Positions 35,270 through 45,907 of a DNA stretch of 47,123 nt are shown here, one piece after another. This stretch comes from Clostridium sp. (lineage in GTDB: Bacteria > Bacillota > Clostridia > Acetivibrionales > Acetivibrionaceae), in NCBI GenBank assembly GCA_012798835.1, contig JAAZML010000039.1:1-47123 (forward strand), read 5' to 3'. Below the pieces are notes generated by a model. It saw only the letters and a program-made list of their open reading frames with translations. It was not told where the DNA came from and searched no databases. Positions within the stretch are counted from its first letter, which is position 1. Each line of letters starts with the position of its first letter. Both the position numbers and the translations under genes were made by a program.

Positions 35270-36295
35270 ATGAGGGTTAACGATTTTGATTACTATTTAC
35301 CACAAGAATTAATTGCCCAAGAACCAGTATCCCAAAGGCAGATGTCAAAACTACTGGTGATGGATAAAAATTCCGGTGCAATAGAGCATAAGCTTTTTAG
35401 GGATATAATAAAATATCTTAAAAAAGGTGATTGTCTAGTTCTAAATGACACCCGGGTCATTCCGGCAAGGCTTTTTGGGATAAAGGAAGGCACGGGAGGC
35501 AAAATTGAATTTGTTTTATTAAAAAGAATTGACAAAGATATATGGGAAGTCATGCTAAAACCTGGTAAAAGGGCTAAGCCCGGAGCCAAATTTATCTTTG
35601 GCAACGGACAGCTTAGAGCTGATATCATCCAAATAGTTGAATCAGGTAATAGATTAGTAAAGTTTAAATACGAAGGAATTTTCGAAGAGATTTTAGAAAG
35701 GGTGGGCATAATTCCTTTGCCGCCGTACATCACAAAAAAGCCGCAGGATGTCGAAAGATATCAAACAGTGTACTCAAGATTTGAGGGTTCCGCTGCTGCA
35801 CCAACGGCGGGATTACACTTTACGAGGGCTTTGATGGATGAAATTGGGGAAATTGGCGTAGATATTGCGTATATTACTTTACATGTAGGCTTGGGAACTT
35901 TTAAACCTGTGAAGGTTCAAGACCTAACACAACATAAAATGCATAGTGAATATTACAAAATAGAAGAAAGGGATTGCCAACTAATAAACAGGGCAAAGAA
36001 GATGGGGGGACGGGTAATTGCTGTGGGAACTACGAGCTGTCGGGTTTTGGAGACGGTAGCAGATATGAATGGAAAGGTAAACCCACAGGAAGGATGGACC
36101 CAAATTTTCATTTATCCAGGTTATGAGTTTAAGGTACTAGATGCATTAATAACAAATTTTCATCTCCCCAAATCCACACTTATTATGCTTGTAAGTGCAC
36201 TGGCCGGGCGCAATAAGGTGATGGGGGCCTATAACACCGCCATAAAAGAAAAGTACAGGTTTTTTAGTTTTGGTGATGCTATGTTTATAAAATAG
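35270..36295 (+). CDS. queA: S-adenosylmethionine:tRNA ribosyltransferase-isomerase
   Basis: 341 residues from ATG 35270, giving [19 protein letters not shown], the normal QueA start; an ATG five codons earlier is an alternative and neither has a clear ribosome site. The later blocks [36 protein letters not shown]-like [11 protein letters not shown] and NFHLPKSTL are all QueA signatures. It builds the epoxyqueuosine ring on tRNA after the Tgt step. The next gene is tgt, 61 bases downstream, and yajC follows, a classical grouping. Confidence 0.96.
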   Translation: MRVNDFDYYLPQELIAQEPVSQRQMSKLLVMDKNSGAIEHKLFRDIIKYLKKGDCLVLNDTRVIPARLFGIKEGTGGKIEFVLLKRIDKDIWEVMLKPGKRAKPGAKFIFGNGQLRADIIQIVESGNRLVKFKYEGIFEEILERVGIIPLPPYITKKPQDVERYQTVYSRFEGSAAAPTAGLHFTRALMDEIGEIGVDIAYITLHVGLGTFKPVKVQDLTQHKMHSEYYKIEERDCQLINRAKKMGGRVIAVGTTSCRVLETVADMNGKVNPQEGWTQIFIYPGYEFKVLDALITNFHLPKSTLIMLVSALAGRNKVMGAYNTAIKEKYRFFSFGDAMFIK

Positions 36296-36314
36296 AAATA
36301 CTTGGGGAAAATAA

Positions 36315-37490
<1,176 letters not shown>

Positions 37491-37526
37491 ACATTGAATA
37501 TAAAATTATAATAAGGAGGGGCTTTT

Positions 37527-37817
37527 ATGCCAGAACAATATCAGGAAATTGTAAGTGCTTTAATAATTCCTGTGGCTTTTGTTGCAGTGATGTATTTTAT
37601 GGTTATTCTCCCGCAGAAAAGGAGAAATAAACAACACCGACAGATGATAGAGTCTTTGAGGGTAGGGGATAATATTGTCACCACGGGAGGAATTGTTGGA
37701 ACGGTGGTAAATATTAAAGATGATGAGGTAACACTTGAAACGGGCATCGAAAAAACCAAGATCAAGTTTGTCAGATCGGCTGTGGTTAAAATCCAAGAGG
37801 CCACCGAAGGAGCCTAG
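37527..37817 (+). CDS. yajC: Preprotein translocase subunit YajC
   Basis: 96 residues with AAGGAGGGG before the ATG. One membrane span near the N terminus (about 10-27, IIPVAFVAVMYFMVILP) is followed by the family motif QKRRNKQHRQMIESLRVGDNIVTTGG, here split by the conserved Lys/Arg run. A small beta domain ends the protein. YajC associates with SecDF at the membrane; secD/secF are not seen in the window. Directly behind tgt. Confidence 0.93.
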   Translation: MPEQYQEIVSALIIPVAFVAVMYFMVILPQKRRNKQHRQMIESLRVGDNIVTTGGIVGTVVNIKDDEVTLETGIEKTKIKFVRSAVVKIQEATEGA

Positions 37818-37912
37818 TATATGATGACGTCAGATGCATATCGAATGAAGAACAGTCAAATATAAAAAACAAAAGTTACAAAATGGTTTGCGACTATTGC
37901 TTGGTTTTAGGG

Positions 37913-37936
37913 GAGGGTAGCTTATTGGCTACCCTC
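37913..37936. terminator. Perfect 9-bp hairpin overlapping the stop of the CBM gene
   Basis: GAGGGTAGC (37913-37921) and GCTACCCTC (37928-37936) pair around the 6-base loop TTATTG, which contains the stop codon of the minus-strand gene. It may end both converging transcripts, but neither side has a good T run. Confidence 0.5.
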
Positions 37937-38395
37937 ATAAACATGGTTTTTAAAACTATAGTTCATGCCTGAATTGTTATCCCAATTATCGGCAGCATCT
38001 TTGAAAGCAATGTTAATATTACCGGATCTTTTTACAGGGAGCATTAGCTCAAACTCCTCATTGCTAACTTTATGCATGGGATAATGCTGGGTATCCTCCC
38101 AAGCTAAGTTGTTTCCGTAGCCCACCACTGCATATAAGTTTTCTGCGGCATTTTTGGCAAGAATACCGCTGTATACAAGTCTTAAGGTACTCCTTGAATC
38201 TTGAAGCAAAACACCGCTGTTTATAAAGGTGTTGTTGCTTTCAAACATATTAATCCCATAATGTTCTGTCGTCATGTCTGTTGAGAATTCTTCATTATAT
38301 GGCTGAAAATCCAACATCCCGTTTTGAGTAGGTCCAATGTTGCTATCTGTTTTAATACCGCTGCCTCTGTTAAATATAAAATCGAAGAAACCCAT
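37922..38395 (-). CDS. Stand-alone starch-binding-like protein (CBM25-type domain)
   Basis: 157 residues, with GGAGG 7 bases before the ATG on the minus strand. The C-terminal 100 residues look like carbohydrate-binding module family 25/26: LVYSGILAKNAAENLYAVVGYG, then W99 with YPMHK, then INIAFKDAADNWDNN and SGMNY. In amylases this domain binds alpha-glucans. No catalytic domain and no signal peptide are present, so the protein is likely cytoplasmic. The first 60 residues (MGFFDFIFNRGSG..) are unassigned. An intracellular glycogen-related role is a guess. The family call is from the pattern of conserved aromatic and GN/D residues. Confidence 0.72.
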   Translation of the reverse strand: MGFFDFIFNRGSGIKTDSNIGPTQNGMLDFQPYNEEFSTDMTTEHYGINMFESNNTFINSGVLLQDSRSTLRLVYSGILAKNAAENLYAVVGYGNNLAWEDTQHYPMHKVSNEEFELMLPVKRSGNINIAFKDAADNWDNNSGMNYSFKNHVYEGSQ

Positions 38396-38838
38396 AATTG
38401 AACCTCCGTTTCAATCGGTTTTAGCCTCAAATATTCAGTGAGTCAAACACGGATAATAAATCCACGTCCCCTGGGGTGGAAACATCTTAACCTTGGGATG
38501 CCCTCAGGCAACTTAAATAAAAGCAATATCCTAGGTAATTCTAATGCCTTTATTCATATATAGTTTAAACTTATTGTATCAATATTATTTTATCAATTAT
38601 AGGCAAATCGTTTCCATTAAACGGCTGTGGAATTTTGCCATTTTTTTTGACTTATACGAAAATTCTTCTTTTAACATCACTATTGTGTTATAATTATATG
38701 CTGGTAAGACTGTAGAAACATTTGATAAAAGTTATTTGCGATATTTTTGCTTTAAAATTATCTTTACAATACATTTTATTTACATCGCAACTTATTAAAA
38801 AACGATATACTTTCTTGACTTGGTAGGAGGATGAATAA
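38396..38838. other. 443-base intergenic stretch between CBM gene and lepA
   Basis: No ORF of note. Facing the minus-strand gene, 38461-38513 contains two imperfect hairpin stretches (TCCAC with GTGGA, and GCC with GGC). For lepA an extended -10 TGTTATAAT (38686-38694) is the best promoter candidate but has a poor -35. The rest is AT-rich with nothing recognised. Confidence 0.5.
38686..38694 (+). promoter_or_regulatory. Possible extended -10 promoter for lepA
   Basis: TGTTATAAT matches TGn plus TATAAT (38689-38694), 145 bases before lepA. The -35 is poor and the leader long. Confidence 0.4.
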
Positions 38839-40650
38839 ATGGCAAGTGAAAGACAAAAAAGAATAAGAAACTTTTGTATAATTGCCCATATTGATCATGG
38901 TAAATCAACTCTTGCTGACAGGCTTTTAGAAACGACTGGTGCTCTGACGGAAAGAGAAATGGACAACCAAATTTTAGATACCATGGACATAGAACGGGAA
39001 CGCGGCATTACAATAAAGGCTCAAGCAGTGCGCATGGCGTATAAGGCCGATGATGGCAAAGAATATGTTCTTAATTTAATTGATACCCCGGGGCATGTGG
39101 ATTTTAATTACGAGGTATCAAGGAGTCTTGCTGCGTGTGAAGGTGCTATACTTGTGGTTGATGCTGCTCAGGGAATAGAAGCGCAGACCCTTGCTAATGT
39201 GTACCTTGCCCTAGAACACGATTTAGAGATATTGCCGATTATCAATAAAATTGATTTGCCGGGCGCCCAGCCGGATGTTGTAAAAAAGGAAATTGAAGAT
39301 GTTATTGGACTGGATTGTGAGAATATCCCCCTTATTTCCGCTAAGAATGGTATTAACATTGAGGCTGTTCTTAAAAGGATCGTAGAGGATATTCCGTACC
39401 CCCCTGAAGATGTTAACAATACACTTCGTGCACTTATATTTGATTCATATTACGATAGCTACAAGGGAGTTATTGTGTATATAAGGGTGATGGAGGGGAA
39501 ACTCAAGGTGGGCGATGAGATAAGCATGATGTACACCAAAAAGAATTTTTTAGTCACCGAGCTTGGGCATATGAAACCAGGGGGGCATGTGAGCTGCACA
39601 GAGCTTTTGGCTGGTGAAGTGGGTTATATTGCCGCAAGTATCAAAAATGTTAAAGATACAAGGGTGGGAGATACGGTTACCCTAGCAGATAACCCGGCAG
39701 AGGAGCCTTTACCGGGTTATAAAAGGGTTAACCCGATGGTGTTTTGTGGTATTTACCCTGCGGATGGTGCGAAATATGGTGATTTGCGTGATGCTTTGGA
39801 AAGGTTACAGTTAAATGATGCATCCCTTATATTTGAACCGGAGTCCTCCATAGCATTAGGTTTTGGCTATAGATGCGGCTTTTTGGGTCTTCTACACATG
39901 GAAATAATTCAAGAGCGCCTTGAAAGGGAGTATGACTTCGATCTTGTGACTACCGCACCTAGTGTTATATATAAGGTGATCAGGGCCGACGGGGAAACTT
40001 TTTATATAGACAACCCTACTAATTTGCCCCCTACCGACGAGGTTGCGGGCATGGAAGAACCCGTTGTGAAGGCTTCAATCATGACCCCCACAGAATATGT
40101 GGGCAATATTATGGAACTATCGCAGGATAGGCGAGGGACATATTTGGATATGACATATATTGATGAGGATAGAGTTATGTTAACTTATGAAATGCCCCTC
40201 AACGAAATAATCTACGATTTCTTCGATGCATTAAAATCAAGAACCAAGGGATATGCATCACTGGATTATGAATTACTAGGTTACAAAGAATCAAAACTTG
40301 TGAAGCTTGATATCATGCTAAACGGAGAGGTTGTAGATGCATTATCTTTTATTGTGCATAGGGATAAAGCCTATTCAAGGGGACGAAGGATTGCTGAAAA
40401 GTTAAAGGAAACAATTCCAAAGCAGCAGTTTGAAATACCGATCCAGGCATGTATAGGCGGTAAAATTATCGCAAGGGAGACGGTAAGGGCATATAGAAAG
40501 GATGTTTTAGCGAAATGTTATGGGGGAGACATAACCCGTAAGAAAAAGCTATTGGAAAAACAAAAAGAGGGTAAAAAGCGCATGCGACAAGTAGGAAGTG
40601 TGGAAGTGCCGCAGGAGGCGTTTATGAGTGTTCTAAAGCTTGATACATGA
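38839..40650 (+). CDS. lepA: Elongation factor 4 (LepA)
   Basis: 603 residues, GTAGGAGGATG-type site upstream. G1 motif is [13 protein letters not shown] (15-27), G3 DTPGHVDF, G4 NKIDLP. After the EF-G-like domains come the LepA-specific C-terminal blocks, ending around [20 protein letters not shown], interrupted by no gaps. LepA is a ribosomal GTPase that promotes back-translocation or aids initiation; the length of about 600 is standard. It is followed by hemW, whose reading frame overlaps its last codons. Confidence 0.97.
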   Translation: MASERQKRIRNFCIIAHIDHGKSTLADRLLETTGALTEREMDNQILDTMDIERERGITIKAQAVRMAYKADDGKEYVLNLIDTPGHVDFNYEVSRSLAACEGAILVVDAAQGIEAQTLANVYLALEHDLEILPIINKIDLPGAQPDVVKKEIEDVIGLDCENIPLISAKNGINIEAVLKRIVEDIPYPPEDVNNTLRALIFDSYYDSYKGVIVYIRVMEGKLKVGDEISMMYTKKNFLVTELGHMKPGGHVSCTELLAGEVGYIAASIKNVKDTRVGDTVTLADNPAEEPLPGYKRVNPMVFCGIYPADGAKYGDLRDALERLQLNDASLIFEPESSIALGFGYRCGFLGLLHMEIIQERLEREYDFDLVTTAPSVIYKVIRADGETFYIDNPTNLPPTDEVAGMEEPVVKASIMTPTEYVGNIMELSQDRRGTYLDMTYIDEDRVMLTYEMPLNEIIYDFFDALKSRTKGYASLDYELLGYKESKLVKLDIMLNGEVVDALSFIVHRDKAYSRGRRIAEKLKETIPKQQFEIPIQACIGGKIIARETVRAYRKDVLAKCYGGDITRKKKLLEKQKEGKKRMRQVGSVEVPQEAFMSVLKLDT

Positions 40651-40672
40651 GGAGAATAAAGACGGTGCTAGT

Positions 40673-41818
40673 ATGAAAAAAAGCAATAAAGAGATCGGGT
40701 TATACATCCATATACCCTTTTGCAAAGAAAAATGCTTTTACTGTGATTTTAATTCCTCTTCAAATTGGGGAAATCATATTCCTGCATACTTTGATGCGCT
40801 AAAAAAGGAAATGCTTTTTTATAAGGATTTGCTCAGGGATTATTGTGTAAAGACTATTTTTATTGGTGGAGGTACCCCGACATTTGTAGATCCGAATTAT
40901 ATAAAAGAGATAATTGTTCTCATAAAAGAGACGCTGTGCTTGGATGGGCTTTGTGAAATTACCTTGGAATCAAATCCTGGTACTATCACGGCGTATAAGC
41001 TTTCAGTGTATAAAGATGCGGGGGTAAACCGGCTGAGCATAGGACTCCAAGCGTGCCAGAACTCCCTGCTTTGTTTTTTGGGGAGGATACATACGGCAGA
41101 GGAATTTATCCAAAACTATGATCTAGCTAGAAGGATGGGGTACGATAACATCAATATTGATCTAATTTTTGCAATACCTGGTCAGGCTTTTGAAGACTGG
41201 AAGGAAACCCTAGGGGTCATATTGAAGATAAATCCGGAACACATATCATGCTACAGCCTCATAATTGAGGATGGAACAGCGTTTGGCAAAAGATATAAAG
41301 CAGGTGAGCTTATTCCAGCAGAAGATGAACTGGACAGGCAAATGTACTGGTACGCCGTTGATAAGTTCACGCAGGCTGATTATAAACATTATGAAATATC
41401 TAATTTTGCAAAAAATGGGTTTAAATGCCGGCATAATCTAATTTATTGGAAAGATTACGAATATATTGGATTTGGTGCGGGTTCCCATTCATATTTTGAA
41501 GGCAAAAGGTTTAACAATTTATATAATATACAAGAGTATATAGATGTAATAAGCAGTGGGGGGTTACCCTCGGAAAACTTCCAAATCATAAAAGATGGGG
41601 ATGAAATTTTGGAATTTATGATGCTGGGTCTAAGGCTTGTAGATGGAGTTGATGTGGCTGAATTTAAGGAGAGATTCCATAAGGATCCGCTTAAAATATT
41701 TAGTGTTCGCCTTGAAAAGCTTACAAAAAAGGGTCTTATCACGGTAGATAATAGGACGATAAAACTTACGAAATTAGGGCTTGACTTGGCAAATCAGGTT
41801 TTTTTAGAGTTTATATAG
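40673..41818 (+). CDS. hemW: Radical SAM heme chaperone HemW
   Basis: 381 residues from ATG 40673; an extended frame reaches into lepA but no site supports it. The radical-SAM cysteines are C17, C21 and C24 (CKEKCFYC), with IHIPFC before them. GGGTPTF, the LSIGLQ block and NIDLIFAIPGQ are family motifs. The HNLIYWKDYEYIGFGAGSHS segment and C-terminal HTH-like domain are HemW features. HemW transfers heme rather than oxidising coproporphyrinogen; sequence alone separates it from HemN mainly by the lack of HemN's extra N-terminal Cys. lepA-hemW-hrcA is the common clostridial order. Confidence 0.93.
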   Translation: MKKSNKEIGLYIHIPFCKEKCFYCDFNSSSNWGNHIPAYFDALKKEMLFYKDLLRDYCVKTIFIGGGTPTFVDPNYIKEIIVLIKETLCLDGLCEITLESNPGTITAYKLSVYKDAGVNRLSIGLQACQNSLLCFLGRIHTAEEFIQNYDLARRMGYDNINIDLIFAIPGQAFEDWKETLGVILKINPEHISCYSLIIEDGTAFGKRYKAGELIPAEDELDRQMYWYAVDKFTQADYKHYEISNFAKNGFKCRHNLIYWKDYEYIGFGAGSHSYFEGKRFNNLYNIQEYIDVISSGGLPSENFQIIKDGDEILEFMMLGLRLVDGVDVAEFKERFHKDPLKIFSVRLEKLTKKGLITVDNRTIKLTKLGLDLANQVFLEFI

Positions 41819-42040
41819 ACATGGAAATGTACCCATTGATATGACTTTATTTTTAGTGCAGCAAGGCGAATATTATAGAACAAAGGGCATACTTTGTATT
41901 TGTTGCTATAACAAGGTTATGCGATTTGTATTTGACAGTTTGCTGCAAGACTAGGGGAGGTATGCATTATGGGGGTAATTGATCCCCTACGTTGGGAATA
42001 ACCTTTCAGTTTAAAGCAAATAATAACACATAAAAACATC
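41819..42040. other. Intergenic stretch between hemW and the hrcA promoter
   Basis: No gene seen. ACAAAG (41880-41885) and CTTTGT (41892-41897) with a 6-base loop, followed by ATTTGTTG, may be a weak terminator for hemW. A strong AGGGGAGG site at 41953-41960 precedes only a 10-codon ORF (41969-42001). Confidence 0.4.
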
Positions 42041-42069
42041 TTGACAAAATCAAGTTAGGGTGGTATTTT
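42041..42069 (+). promoter_or_regulatory. Sigma-A promoter of the hrcA operon
   Basis: TTGACA (42041-42046) and TATTTT (42064-42069) with a 17-base spacer, directly followed by the CIRCE operator. Confidence 0.8.
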
Positions 42070-42079
42070 AAGAATAGCA

Positions 42080-42106
42080 TTAGCACTCAACCAAGGAGAG
42101 TGCTAA
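42080..42106 (+). promoter_or_regulatory. CIRCE operator (HrcA binding site)
   Basis: TTAGCACTC at 42080-42088 and GAGTGCTAA at 42098-42106 form the perfect 9-9-9 CIRCE palindrome. It lies 10 bases after the -10 box and before hrcA, so HrcA represses its own operon and releases it on heat shock. Confidence 0.98.
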
Positions 42107-42122
42107 CAAAGGGGTGGGAGTG

Positions 42123-43178
42123 GTGTTTTTAGATGATAGAAAGAAAAAGATACTTCAGTCTATTATTAATGATTACATTAGTACCGCTGAGCCCGTAGGT
42201 TCTAGAACAGTTGCAAGAAAGCATAAATTCGGACTTAGTTCTGCAACAATTAGAAATGAGATGGCCGATCTTGAGGAAATGGGATATATAAAACAGCCCT
42301 ATACTTCTGCAGGACGAATACCATCGGATCGGGGATACAGATTCTATGTTGAACAGTTAATGGGTACTAGTGAATTGACTGCAGCGGAGATGCTAAGCGT
42401 AAAATCCGCAATGGATTTTAAAATAAATGAATTCAATCAATTATTAAAGCAGGTATCCTCCATAATATCGAGGATCACAAAATATGCATCCATGGCGGCC
42501 ACACCCGAAAGAAAAAATAGCATACTAAAGGCTGTACAGGTAGTCCCAATTGAGAGGGGAAAAGCGCTTGTTATCGTAATTACCAATGCGGGCATGGTAA
42601 AAAACAGCCTTGTAAAAATACCCAAAACAGTGCAACCGGAGTTTTTAATTTCTATTTCCAACATATTCAATAAAAAACTCAGTGGTTTAACGGTTGAGCA
42701 AATAAATATGCCTGTTATACAAGAGTTGCAAATTTTAACAGGGGCTCCCCAGGAAGTTTTAATGCCCATATTAAGCGGGGTATCCGATTGTATAGAGCAA
42801 ATTGACAGTTCGGAAGTTTATCTAGAGGGTGCGCAAAATATGCTAATCCACCCTGAATACAGTGATATTGACAAAGTCCGGGAATTCCTGGAGCTGATGG
42901 ACGAACGGGATTTAATAGGAAAATTACTCAATGAGATAGCCCAACACAATGGTAATATATCCATTAGGATTGGGGAAGAAAACAAAATTGCAAAGATGAG
43001 GGATTGTAGCCTTATTACAACCACCTACAGTGTTGGGAATATAGTTATTGGTACAGTCGGGGTTATAGGCCCGACAAGAATGGAATATTCCAAGGTGTTT
43101 GCTGCTGTAGAATTTATGAAAAGCAAAATAATAGAGGAAGTCGAAAGAATGGTAGGCAAAGAGCCAACAGGACCTTGA
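42123..43178 (+). CDS. hrcA: Heat-inducible transcription repressor HrcA
   Basis: 351 residues from a GTG at 42123, with AAGGGG 8 bases upstream; a GTG at 42114 is the alternative. The N-terminal winged helix is LDDRKKKILQSIINDYI, then STAEPVGSRTVARK, SSATIRNEMADLEEMGYI and QPYTSAGRIPSDRGYRFYV, the strongest HrcA signature, with the residual GAF-like domain behind. HrcA binds the CIRCE element seen 17 bases upstream and is kept active by GroEL in relatives. First gene of hrcA-grpE-dnaK-dnaJ. Confidence 0.97.
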   Translation: MFLDDRKKKILQSIINDYISTAEPVGSRTVARKHKFGLSSATIRNEMADLEEMGYIKQPYTSAGRIPSDRGYRFYVEQLMGTSELTAAEMLSVKSAMDFKINEFNQLLKQVSSIISRITKYASMAATPERKNSILKAVQVVPIERGKALVIVITNAGMVKNSLVKIPKTVQPEFLISISNIFNKKLSGLTVEQINMPVIQELQILTGAPQEVLMPILSGVSDCIEQIDSSEVYLEGAQNMLIHPEYSDIDKVREFLELMDERDLIGKLLNEIAQHNGNISIRIGEENKIAKMRDCSLITTTYSVGNIVIGTVGVIGPTRMEYSKVFAAVEFMKSKIIEEVERMVGKEPTGP

Positions 43179-43224
43179 AAGGTTTAATATATCTAAAACA
43201 AACGACAAGGAGGGGTATATCATC

Positions 43225-43806
43225 TTGAATAAAAATAATTTAGGTACACAGGAAGAAATGGATAAAACAAAATGTCAAAGTGGGGAAAACGAGGAATTGG
43301 GTATGGAGGATAGGGCAGAGGGACATGAGGCTGGTACAAAGATCCAGGAGTTAAAAGACGAGCTTGAGGCTAAGACCAAAAAGTGTGAGGAATACTTTAA
43401 TATGCTGCAAAGGTCTGCGGCGGAATTTGATAATTATAAAAAAAGGACAGCTAAAGAAAAAGAATCGATCTATAATAATGCCGTTGCTGATGTGGTTGCA
43501 GCCTTTTTACCTGTGGTTGATAATGTTGATAGGGCGATGGGAGCATCATCAGGTGATGATGTAGATGCGTCATCTTTAAAAGAAGGAATTGGCCTCATTT
43601 GTCGTCAATTCAAAGAAGTTATGGGGAAATTGGGGGTAGAGGAAATTAAATCTCTCGGTGAGAAATTTGATCCCGATATACATAACGCTGTGATGCATAT
43701 GGAGGATCCCGAGTATGGCGAGAGCATAGTTGTTGAAGAATTTCAAAAAGGTTATGCATTAAAAGACAGAATAATTAGATATAGTATGGTCAAAGTGGTA
43801 AACTGA
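43225..43806 (+). CDS. grpE: Nucleotide exchange factor GrpE
   Basis: 193 residues from a TTG start with AAGGAGGGG 9 bases upstream. An acidic N terminus is followed by a long coiled coil (about 35-85, LKDELEAKTKKCEEYFNML, AAEFDNYKKRTAKEK). The C-terminal beta domain has GEKFDPDIHNAVMHMED and the ending EFQKGYALKDRIIRYSMVKV. GrpE releases ADP from DnaK. It lies between hrcA and dnaK, 46 bases after hrcA and 50 before dnaK. Confidence 0.96.
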   Translation: MNKNNLGTQEEMDKTKCQSGENEELGMEDRAEGHEAGTKIQELKDELEAKTKKCEEYFNMLQRSAAEFDNYKKRTAKEKESIYNNAVADVVAAFLPVVDNVDRAMGASSGDDVDASSLKEGIGLICRQFKEVMGKLGVEEIKSLGEKFDPDIHNAVMHMEDPEYGESIVVEEFQKGYALKDRIIRYSMVKVVN

Positions 43807-43856
43807 ATTACTTCCCATAGTTTGGGTTGAATTTAATTATAAGGAGGAGGATACTG

Positions 43857-45698
43857 ATGGCAAAAGTTATTGGTATAGATTTAGGAACTACAAACTCATG
43901 TGTTGCAGTTATGGAAGGCGGTGAACCTGGGGTAATACCAAATTCGGAGGGCGGTAGGACGACCCCTTCTGTTGTGGCCTTCTCTAAAACAAATGAAAGG
44001 CTTACAGGACAGGTGGCAAAAAGGCAGGCTATAACAAACCCCGAAAGAACAATTATGTCCGTAAAAAGGGATATGGGTACGGATAAAAGGGTCAAGATCG
44101 ATGATAAAAATTATACACCGCAAGAAATTTCGGCAATGGTTCTTCAAAAAATAAAAGCTGATGCAGAAGCATATCTTGGTGAAAAAGTTTCCCAGGCGGT
44201 TATAACTGTACCTGCATACTTTAGTGATTCCCAGCGGCAGGCTACAAAGGATGCTGGTAAGATTGCAGGACTCGAGGTTTTAAGGATAATTAATGAGCCG
44301 ACAGCAGCAGCTTTGGCCTATGGACTTGATAAAGAGACTGAACAGAATATTTTAGTTTTTGATCTCGGGGGCGGTACATTTGATGTGTCAATTTTGGAGA
44401 TCGGTGATGGTGTATTTGAAGTTTTGGCTACCAATGGCAACAACAAGCTCGGCGGAGATGATTTTGATGACAGAGTTATCGACTATTTAGCAGAAACCTT
44501 CAAAATGGATAGCGGTATTGATTTAAAATCGGATAAAATGGCTATGCAAAGGCTTAAGGAAGCAGCAGAAAAGGCAAAAATAGAACTTTCGGGAGTGGCT
44601 ACGACCAATATTAACCTTCCGTTTATTACCGCAGATGCATCCGGACCCAAACATCTTGATATAACCTTGACAAAGGCAAAATTTGATGAAATAACATCGG
44701 ATTTAGTAGAAAAAACAATGGAGCCGACAAGAAAGGCCATGAAGGATGCTGGATTATCATCAGATAAAATAGATAGAATACTCCTGGTGGGCGGTTCTAC
44801 TAGAATACCTGCTGTTCAGGAAGCTGTTAAAAAGTATTTCGGGAAGGATCCTTTCAAAGGCATTAACCCGGATGAATGTGTTGCTATAGGGGCGGCTATT
44901 CAAGCAGGGGTACTTACTGGGGAAGTAAAGGATCTTTTATTGCTAGATGTTACACCTCTATCTTTAGGCATAGAGACTTTAGGCGGAGTGTTTACAAAGC
45001 TTATAGAGAGAAATACTACAATACCTACCAAAAAGAGTCAGGTGTTTTCAACTGCGGCGGATGGGCAAACAGCTGTTACAGTCAGGGTTTTCCAGGGCGA
45101 AAGATCAATGGCTTCGGACAACAAGCTTTTAGGGGAATTTAACCTTGACGGTATTCCGCCTGCGCCAAAGGGTGTACCCCAAATTGAGGTTTCCTTTGAT
45201 ATAGATGCCAATGGTATTGTTCATGTATCAGCAAAGGATCTTGGGACTGGGAAGGAGCAAAATATAACGATAACTGCATCCTCGAACTTATCCGAAGGTG
45301 AAATAGATAAAGCGATTAAAGAAGCTGAAAAACATGCAGAAGAAGATAGCAAGAGGAAGGAAAGCGTGGAGATTAGAAACAATGCAGACACCATGGTTTT
45401 CCAGTCAGAAAAGACACTAAAAGACCTTGGCGATAAGGTGAGCAGTGAAGATAAATCCAAGGTGGAAACCGAAATAGAGAAAGTAAAGGAAGCACTAAAG
45501 GGAACCGATAATGAGGCAATAAAGGCGGCGACGGAATCCCTACAGAAGGCCTTTTATGATATTTCTGCAAAAGTGTATCAGCCGGGTGAACAGGCGGGCG
45601 AGAGTACGGGTGATAACCCCGAGGCAAATGCAGAAGCTGACGCCGGACAGGAAAATGTATATGATGCGGATTACAAAGTGGTAGAAGATGATGAGTAA
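43857..45698 (+). CDS. dnaK: Molecular chaperone DnaK (Hsp70)
   Basis: 613 residues from ATG 43857, preceded by AAGGAGGAGG. It begins [20 protein letters not shown], the phosphate-1 motif; [14 protein letters not shown] is phosphate-2 and [14 protein letters not shown] the adenosine motif. Substrate-binding domain and lid follow. The C-terminal tail is acidic and ends YKVVEDDE, resembling the common EEVD-like end. It folds and refolds proteins with DnaJ and GrpE. A hairpin lies in the 209-base gap before dnaJ. The length and motifs are normal. Confidence 0.98.
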   Translation: MAKVIGIDLGTTNSCVAVMEGGEPGVIPNSEGGRTTPSVVAFSKTNERLTGQVAKRQAITNPERTIMSVKRDMGTDKRVKIDDKNYTPQEISAMVLQKIKADAEAYLGEKVSQAVITVPAYFSDSQRQATKDAGKIAGLEVLRIINEPTAAALAYGLDKETEQNILVFDLGGGTFDVSILEIGDGVFEVLATNGNNKLGGDDFDDRVIDYLAETFKMDSGIDLKSDKMAMQRLKEAAEKAKIELSGVATTNINLPFITADASGPKHLDITLTKAKFDEITSDLVEKTMEPTRKAMKDAGLSSDKIDRILLVGGSTRIPAVQEAVKKYFGKDPFKGINPDECVAIGAAIQAGVLTGEVKDLLLLDVTPLSLGIETLGGVFTKLIERNTTIPTKKSQVFSTAADGQTAVTVRVFQGERSMASDNKLLGEFNLDGIPPAPKGVPQIEVSFDIDANGIVHVSAKDLGTGKEQNITITASSNLSEGEIDKAIKEAEKHAEEDSKRKESVEIRNNADTMVFQSEKTLKDLGDKVSSEDKSKVETEIEKVKEALKGTDNEAIKAATESLQKAFYDISAKVYQPGEQAGESTGDNPEANAEADAGQENVYDADYKVVEDDE

Positions 45699-45793
45699 AG
45701 ACTAATATTTAAATAGCAAAGGATCTAAATGCGACAATAGGACAATTATTGGACTTTAATATTCCCTGAATGGTTATGTGTTTTGCTGTAATG

Positions 45794-45819
45794 GCCAAAG
45801 TCATGAAAATGGCTTTGGC
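45794..45819 (+). terminator. 11-bp hairpin between dnaK and dnaJ
   Basis: GCCAAAGTCAT (45794-45804) and ATGGCTTTGGC (45809-45819) pair, with one G-U, around a GAAA tetraloop. Only a short TCTTTG follows, so it may be a leaky terminator or processing site that lowers dnaJ relative to dnaK. Confidence 0.6.
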
Positions 45820-45907
45820 TCTTTGCGTGATAAATGATGCGGTTAACATGCTTTCAGTTAGAATGTTGCAATTTGGATAAAACTTATATTATAAAGGGGT
45901 TGGTTGG

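Noticed and set aside
38647-38694. TTGACT paired with TATAAT as a lepA promoter
   Set aside because: The spacing is 36 bases, far from 17; only the extended -10 was kept as a weak candidate.
41969-42001. 10-codon ORF with strong ribosome site before the hrcA promoter
   Set aside because: Too short to support as a gene and it lies upstream of the promoter that drives hrcA; no leader-peptide features.
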